Position numbers and translations under genes: made by a program
Assembly (NCBI RefSeq): GCF_900105325.1
Contig: NZ_FNSU01000001.1
Span: 682,001 to 746,000, forward strand
From: Pseudomonas marginalis
GTDB taxonomy: Bacteria > Pseudomonadota > Gammaproteobacteria > Pseudomonadales > Pseudomonadaceae
Direction of reading: 5' to 3'
DNA length: 64,000 nucleotides
The notes under the pieces: model-generated
Seen by the model: only the letters and a program-made list of their open reading frames with translations
Told to the model about the DNA's origin: nothing
Database searches by the model: none
Part shown: piece after piece, positions 59,926 to 64,000 of the stretch
Layout of the letters: each line of letters starts with the position of its first letter
Numbering within the stretch: position 1 is the first letter of the stretch

Positions 59926-60837
59926 TTAAATAGATGGCTTGCGCGGGTGTGGTTGTTCCCGCGCAACGGTGAGGAACGGATCCACCAAGGCCGGTCGCGC
60001 GGTGCCTCGACGCCAGGCCAGGCCGACGTCCAGGGTCTGGCTGAGGTCGGCAATCGGCCGCGCTTCAATAATGTCGCCCTCCAGGGACCAGGGGCGGTAG
60101 GTCATGTCCGGTTGGATCGACACGCCCAGGCCCGCGGCCACCAGGCTGCGCACGGCCTCGGTGGAGGCGGTGCGCAGGGTCACGCGCGGTTGCAGGCCGG
60201 CTGCTGCCCACAGGCGCTGGGCGTTATGCCCCATTTCGTCGACGTTCAGCTGAATCAACGGCTCGCTTGCCACGTCGGCGAGGTTGATGCTGTCGTGCTC
60301 CAGCAGCGGATGTTGCGCCGGTAGCCACAGGCGGTGGGGCGAGTGGGTGAGGACTTCGGTCTGCAGGGCGTGGCGGTCTTCCAGGTTGGAGAGGATCAGC
60401 ACGCCCACATCGATCTCGCCGCTGACCAGCAAATGCTCGATATACGGGCGTTCGTCTTCCATCACGCGGATCTCCACGTTGGGGTAGGCGCGCTGGAAGC
60501 GGGTGAGCAAATCCGCCAGGTAGTAGCCGGCGACCAGGCTGGTCACGCCGATGATCAACTGCCCGGCGACCTGGTCGGTGCTCTGTTGCAGGCTGCGCTT
60601 GGCATTGTCGACGGTGGCGAGGATCAAGTGCGCCTGGCGCAGGAACTGATGGCCCTGGTGCGTGAGGGTCATGCCCTTGGCGTGGCGGTTGAACAGGGTG
60701 ACGCCGATTTCCTGCTCCAGTTGCTGGATCGCCAGGGTCAGGGTGGACTGGGAAATGAACGCGGTCTGCGCGGCGGCGGAGATCGAACCGGTCTCGGCCA
60801 CGGCGATAAAATGCCGGATTTGACGCAAGGTCATCAT
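59926..60837 (-). CDS. LysR-family regulator, likely of the polyamine operon
   Basis: 303 residues. HTH region MTLRQIRHFIAVAETGSIS and SQSTLTLAIQQLEQEIG, then a substrate-binding effector domain. It is upstream of the aldehyde dehydrogenase in the same direction, with a 100-base gap. Target and effector are inferred from position only. Confidence 0.85.
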   Translation of the reverse strand: MMTLRQIRHFIAVAETGSISAAAQTAFISQSTLTLAIQQLEQEIGVTLFNRHAKGMTLTHQGHQFLRQAHLILATVDNAKRSLQQSTDQVAGQLIIGVTSLVAGYYLADLLTRFQRAYPNVEIRVMEDERPYIEHLLVSGEIDVGVLILSNLEDRHALQTEVLTHSPHRLWLPAQHPLLEHDSINLADVASEPLIQLNVDEMGHNAQRLWAAAGLQPRVTLRTASTEAVRSLVAAGLGVSIQPDMTYRPWSLEGDIIEARPIADLSQTLDVGLAWRRGTARPALVDPFLTVAREQPHPRKPSI

Positions 60838-61005
60838 GCTGGAATTACCAGTGGGGTGTTTTTATAGATTTATCCGAGTGTATATCGATTTAAGCGAAGG
60901 GCAGCGGCGTTACATCTGGAAGCACTCTAGATCGCGGCTTTTTGGCACTTAGTTTTACGCTGAGGGCCTATTGGTCCTATGAACCCTAGTGTCTGGAGGC
61001 TACGA

Positions 61006-61713
61006 ATGAATACCCGTGGATTGCTCGATCAGTTGCTCAAGTCCGGCCAGGACATGTTGCAGAACAAAACCGGCGGCCAGCGCAAGCAGGACGATAAAGG
61101 CGCCCTCGGCGGGCTGCTCGGCGGCGGCGGTCTCGGCAGCCTGCTCGGCGGTGCGGGCGGTGGCGCCCTGGCGGCGGGAGCCATGGGCCTGTTGCTGGGC
61201 AACAAGAAGGCGCGCAAGTTTGGCGGCAAGGCCCTGACCTATGGCGGGCTGGCCGCGTTGGGCGTGATTGCCTACAAAGCCTACGGCAACTGGCAGGCCA
61301 AGCAGGCCAACGCGCCTCAGGGCGAACCGCAAACCATCGACCGCCTGCCACCGGCCCAGGTCGAGCAGCACAGCCAGGGGATCCTCAAGGCATTGGTCGC
61401 CGCCGCCAAGGCCGACGGCCATGTGGATGAGCGTGAACGCGCATTGATCGAAGGTGAATTCACCAAGCTGGACAACGACCGCGAACTGCAAAGCTGGCTG
61501 CACGCCGAATTGAACAAGCCGCTGGACCCGGCCGACGTCGCCCGCGCCGCCGGCACCCCGGAAATGGCTGCCGAGATGTACATCGCCAGCGTGATGCTGG
61601 TGGACGAGGAGAACTTTATGGAAAAGGCGTATCTGGACGAATTGGCCCGCCAACTCAAGCTCGAGCCGGGCTTGAAGCTGGAACTGGAAAAGCAGGTACG
61701 GCTTAACCAATAA
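61006..61713 (+). CDS. DUF533 family protein (YebE-like)
   Basis: 235 residues. An N-terminal Gly-rich region (GGLLGGGGLGSLLGGAGGG), a membrane-like segment (AAGAMGLLLG), then a TerB-like helical domain (about residues 120-235; LVAAAKADGHVDERERALIEGEF). The start at 61006 is preceded by GGAGG. E. coli YebE is a relative. Function is not known. Confidence 0.85.
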   Translation: MNTRGLLDQLLKSGQDMLQNKTGGQRKQDDKGALGGLLGGGGLGSLLGGAGGGALAAGAMGLLLGNKKARKFGGKALTYGGLAALGVIAYKAYGNWQAKQANAPQGEPQTIDRLPPAQVEQHSQGILKALVAAAKADGHVDERERALIEGEFTKLDNDRELQSWLHAELNKPLDPADVARAAGTPEMAAEMYIASVMLVDEENFMEKAYLDELARQLKLEPGLKLELEKQVRLNQ

Positions 61714-61801
61714 CCGACGAGTGTACGCAATGTGGGAGGGGGCTTGCCCCGATAGCGGTAGACCAGTTGGAGTATTTGCAGCTGTTCCACCGCAATCGGG
61801 G

Positions 61802-63077
61802 TGTAGAACCGTAGACATCGTTTACATCTGAAACCGGGGACATCGTTTACACATTTGAGGCCTGGACGCGGGTCATACCTCGTCCAAGCCTCCCCAAGGG
61901 ATAATCACACAGGTACAAATCCCAAGCTTCATCTTCAGCTTCTTTGAGCCCTATCCTTTCCCCGGACAGCGCCTCGCTGATAAATACCAACTTGCCGTTC
62001 CACTTGATCGATCCGTCCTGCCTGACGCTTCGAACTTTCATTTCTGCCGGATATTCCACATCGGGCAAGCATCCTGGATAAATTCGGGTGGACGGCACAT
62101 ACAAGTCTCCCGGACGTTTCATGCCGAGCGCTTCGTGAGGGCGTACGTAATTAAACTCATGCCTGAAATGCTCCAGCAAAAGCTGCTGCTCGACTAAGTT
62201 TTTCCCTAAGGGCAACTCAAGTTTCAAGCTACGGTGCATTCGTTCATGGCGACCATTCTGGGCGGGTCTTCCCGGCATGGTTCGCTCGGGATAAATACCC
62301 AGCCGAATCCACCAAACTGCCAGTGTGGATATTCTTGCCAGGCCAGGAGAGGCGAACGGTACCCCGTTGTCCGAACGGATAACTTCCGGCATGCCGTACT
62401 CCTGAAAAAGCCTCTCAAAGGCCTGTTTTACAGGCTGGGTCATGATCTTGGGATGGGCCCTGCACGCTAAAATCAGCCGCGACGCATGGTCTGTGACGGT
62501 CAAAGGGAAGCACATCTGAGCATTAAGCATCTTGAACTGCCCTTTGTAGTCAGCACACCACGTCTTGTTAGGTTCGTCGGCCTTTCGCATTTGTGCGTGG
62601 GAAATGCTGTGTCGGCGTTTGAAGCGCCGCTTTTTGACGAGCCCAAGTCGGTCAAGCCATTGACCGGCCGTACTTGGAGAGGGCCAGGTGACGGAGGGAT
62701 CTTCCAGCCGTAATAGCTCGAGAAGCTTTTTCGGCCCCCATTTATCGTGAGCCTCCTTCATCGCGACTACACGGGCCAAAATCTCGTCGTCGGTTTTATT
62801 TGGGCTGTTGTGAGGTCGCCGGGACAGTTCGGATAAAGACCTCAAATCGCCGTCGTGCCGGGCAATCCACTTATCGACGGTAGGTCGGCTAACGTCAAAG
62901 CGGCGTGCCAACTGGCTTTTGGTGAAGTTGCCAGAAAGCCAATCAGCTACCAGCTTGATTCTTTGATTCATGGGGGACTCTTGGTTCCAGGGCATGATCA
63001 GTTACCTCCTGATCATGCGTATTAGCCTGTAAACCATGTCCCCGGTTAGAAATGTAAACGATGTCCCCGGTTTGTAC
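61802..63077. mobile_element. IS481-family insertion sequence
   Basis: About 1,276 bp with long imperfect inverted ends (about 50 bases, holding two copies of a GACATCGTTTAC word each). The left end begins TGTAGAACC; the right end reads GTACAAACC on the other strand, so the boundary is uncertain by one or two bases. It carries one transposase gene and the flanks repeat CGGGG. Confidence 0.85.
61847..62995 (-). CDS. IS481-family transposase (DDE/rve core)
   Basis: 382 residues. An N-terminal helix-turn-helix (FTKSQLARRFDVSRPTVDKW) and a retroviral integrase core with DDE residues: Asp in WCADYKG, Asp in RSDNG and Glu in NGRHERMHRSLK. The ATG at 62995 has AGGAGG 9 bases ahead. It is complete, so the element may be mobile. 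Confidence 0.92.
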   Translation of the reverse strand: MPWNQESPMNQRIKLVADWLSGNFTKSQLARRFDVSRPTVDKWIARHDGDLRSLSELSRRPHNSPNKTDDEILARVVAMKEAHDKWGPKKLLELLRLEDPSVTWPSPSTAGQWLDRLGLVKKRRFKRRHSISHAQMRKADEPNKTWCADYKGQFKMLNAQMCFPLTVTDHASRLILACRAHPKIMTQPVKQAFERLFQEYGMPEVIRSDNGVPFASPGLARISTLAVWWIRLGIYPERTMPGRPAQNGRHERMHRSLKLELPLGKNLVEQQLLLEHFRHEFNYVRPHEALGMKRPGDLYVPSTRIYPGCLPDVEYPAEMKVRSVRQDGSIKWNGKLVFISEALSGERIGLKEAEDEAWDLYLCDYPLGRLGRGMTRVQASNV

Positions 63078-63203
63078 CGGGGCAAGCCCCCTCCCACAGG
63101 TGTTTTTGCATATATGTCGGCACAACACCAAAACCCATTGATAAATGAGGGCTTCTGCTCAGCTATACTCCCCTCCATTTGAATGGCCCTTCGAGGAAAC
63201 ACT

Positions 63204-64000
63204 GTGAAGAATTGGACCTTGCGCCAGCGGATTTTGGCGAGCTTTGCGGTCATTATCGCGATCATGCTGCTGATGGTTGTGGTGTCCTACTCACGGTTGC
63301 TGAAGATCGAAGCCAGCCAGGAATCGGTGCGTGACGACGCGGTGCCGGGGGTTTACCTCAGTTCGATGATCCGCAGCGCGTGGGTCGACAGCTATTTGCA
63401 GACCATCGATATCATTGGCCTGCGCGAGGATAAAACCTTCACCAATAGCGATAAGTCGGATTACAAGGCCTTCGAGGCGCGTATCGAACAGCAGATGGCC
63501 AATTACGAAAAAACCGTGCATAGCCAGGCCGATCGCATGGAGTTCGATAACTTCAAGGCCGCCCACATCAATTACAACAAGGTCCTGGCCGAGGTGCTTG
63601 AGCGCGTCGAAGCCAATGACCTGCCGGCCGCCCGCGAGCTGCTGGAAGAGCAATTGACGCCGATCTGGACCGAAGGGCGCATGAAGCTCAATGACATCAT
63701 CACGGAAAACAAGGCCGTGTCCGACAGGGCAACGGCCGCCATTGACGACGCCGTTGCCTCGGCCAAGGTCAGCATGTTCCTGTCGCTGGCCGTGGCCATT
63801 CTCGCCGCCGGCCTGTGTGGCCTGCTGCTGATGCGCGCGATCATGGCGCCGATGCAACGCATCGTCGAGATCCTCCAGACCATGCGCACCGGTGACCTGA
63901 GCAAACGCTTGAACCTGGAGCGCAAGGACGAGTTCGGTGCGGTGGAAACCGGCTTCAACGACATGATGACCGAGCTCACGGCCCTGGTGTCCCAGGCCCA
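63204..64000 (+). CDS. Methyl-accepting chemotaxis protein, 3'-partial
   Basis: Starts with GTG at 63204 (GAGG 9 bases before) and runs off the window at residue 265. TM1 is about residues 11-32 (ASFAVIIAIMLLMVVVSYS), followed by a helical periplasmic sensor of about 155 residues, TM2 about 189-211 and a HAMP domain start (MAPMQRIVEILQTMRTGDLSKRL). The sensor has no close match by eye to that of the prophage-linked chemoreceptor at 22170. The end, with the signalling tip, is outside. Confidence 0.88.
   Translation, partial: MKNWTLRQRILASFAVIIAIMLLMVVVSYSRLLKIEASQESVRDDAVPGVYLSSMIRSAWVDSYLQTIDIIGLREDKTFTNSDKSDYKAFEARIEQQMANYEKTVHSQADRMEFDNFKAAHINYNKVLAEVLERVEANDLPAARELLEEQLTPIWTEGRMKLNDIITENKAVSDRATAAIDDAVASAKVSMFLSLAVAILAAGLCGLLLMRAIMAPMQRIVEILQTMRTGDLSKRLNLERKDEFGAVETGFNDMMTELTALVSQA

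Larger units (their letters stand above)
61729..63098. repeat. BIME-like inverted repeat split by the IS481 element
   Basis: The left arm (61729-61801, beginning AATGTGGGAGGGGGCTTGCC) and the right arm (63078-63098, CGGGGCAAGCC...) together rebuild the same hairpin as at 40401. CGGGG occurs at both junctions (61797-61801 and 63078-63082), a probable 5-bp target duplication. Confidence 0.82.

Noticed and set aside
1..64000. CRISPR arrays, rRNA or tRNA genes
   Set aside because: No regular repeat-spacer array, no rRNA sequence and no cloverleaf was noticed on reading both strands; this is by eye, so a tRNA scan would be needed to be certain.
63204..64000. Chemoreceptor at the right edge as duplicate of the prophage cargo chemoreceptor
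   Set aside because: Sensor domains are not alike by eye and the start differs; they are only members of the same large family.

Overview
The window fits a chromosome of the Pseudomonas fluorescens group. The evidence is the high GC content, the pncC(cinA)-recA-recX order, the divergent finR/fpr pair, erdR next to dgkA, opgD, kup, and the dispersed hairpin repeats (REP/BIME-like) typical of this group. No rRNA or tRNA genes and no CRISPR array were seen.

Region 1 (1 to about 25,000) is the late half of a siphophage-type prophage, all on the + strand. It runs from terminase (cut by the left window edge) through gpW, portal, protease/scaffold, decoration protein, a Mu gpT-like capsid, connectors, tail tube, frameshifted tail chaperones, tape measure and a tail-tip block like that of gene transfer agents. 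It continues with an SGNH-esterase tail protein, a lambda R-type endolysin and an embedded Rz/Rz1 spanin pair. Two kinds of extra gene interrupt it: a lipoprotein with its own terminator between the tail chaperones and tape measure, and, after the lysis genes, two small reverse genes, a chemoreceptor and a DNA adenine methylase. Integrase, phage repressor and replication genes are not in view and should lie to the left.

Region 2 (about 25,500 to 31,980) is a decayed R-type tailocin in the slot next to recA. An S24-family repressor faces a strong promoter with three identical-geometry palindromic operators. Downstream are holin, a PA0615-position gene, gpV, the stump of gpJ, a com-like cassette, a scar joining tape measure to gpD, a GH19 endolysin and a second Rz/Rz1 pair. 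Sheath, tube and fibre genes are gone, while the repressor and lysis genes look intact.

Region 3 (32,000 to 50,700) is core chromosome: pncC, SOS-boxed recA, recX, a LOG-family protein, a PA3611-like secreted protein, a DTW-domain enzyme, erdR, dgkA, finR, fpr, trmO, a DUF1456 gene, a pseudouridine-synthase-like gene without its usual catalytic Asp, a GNAT gene, rimO, kup and an old yellow enzyme. An ISL3-family element (8-bp target duplication) and a RelB/YafQ toxin-antitoxin island flanked by 35-bp direct repeats interrupt it; the toxin is frameshifted.

Region 4 (50,668 to 64,000) holds opgD, then a minus-strand polyamine-type locus resembling ydcSTUV-patD with a second aldehyde dehydrogenase and a LysR regulator upstream, a DUF533 gene, an IS481-family element that has split a hairpin repeat, and the start of a second chemoreceptor that runs off the right edge.
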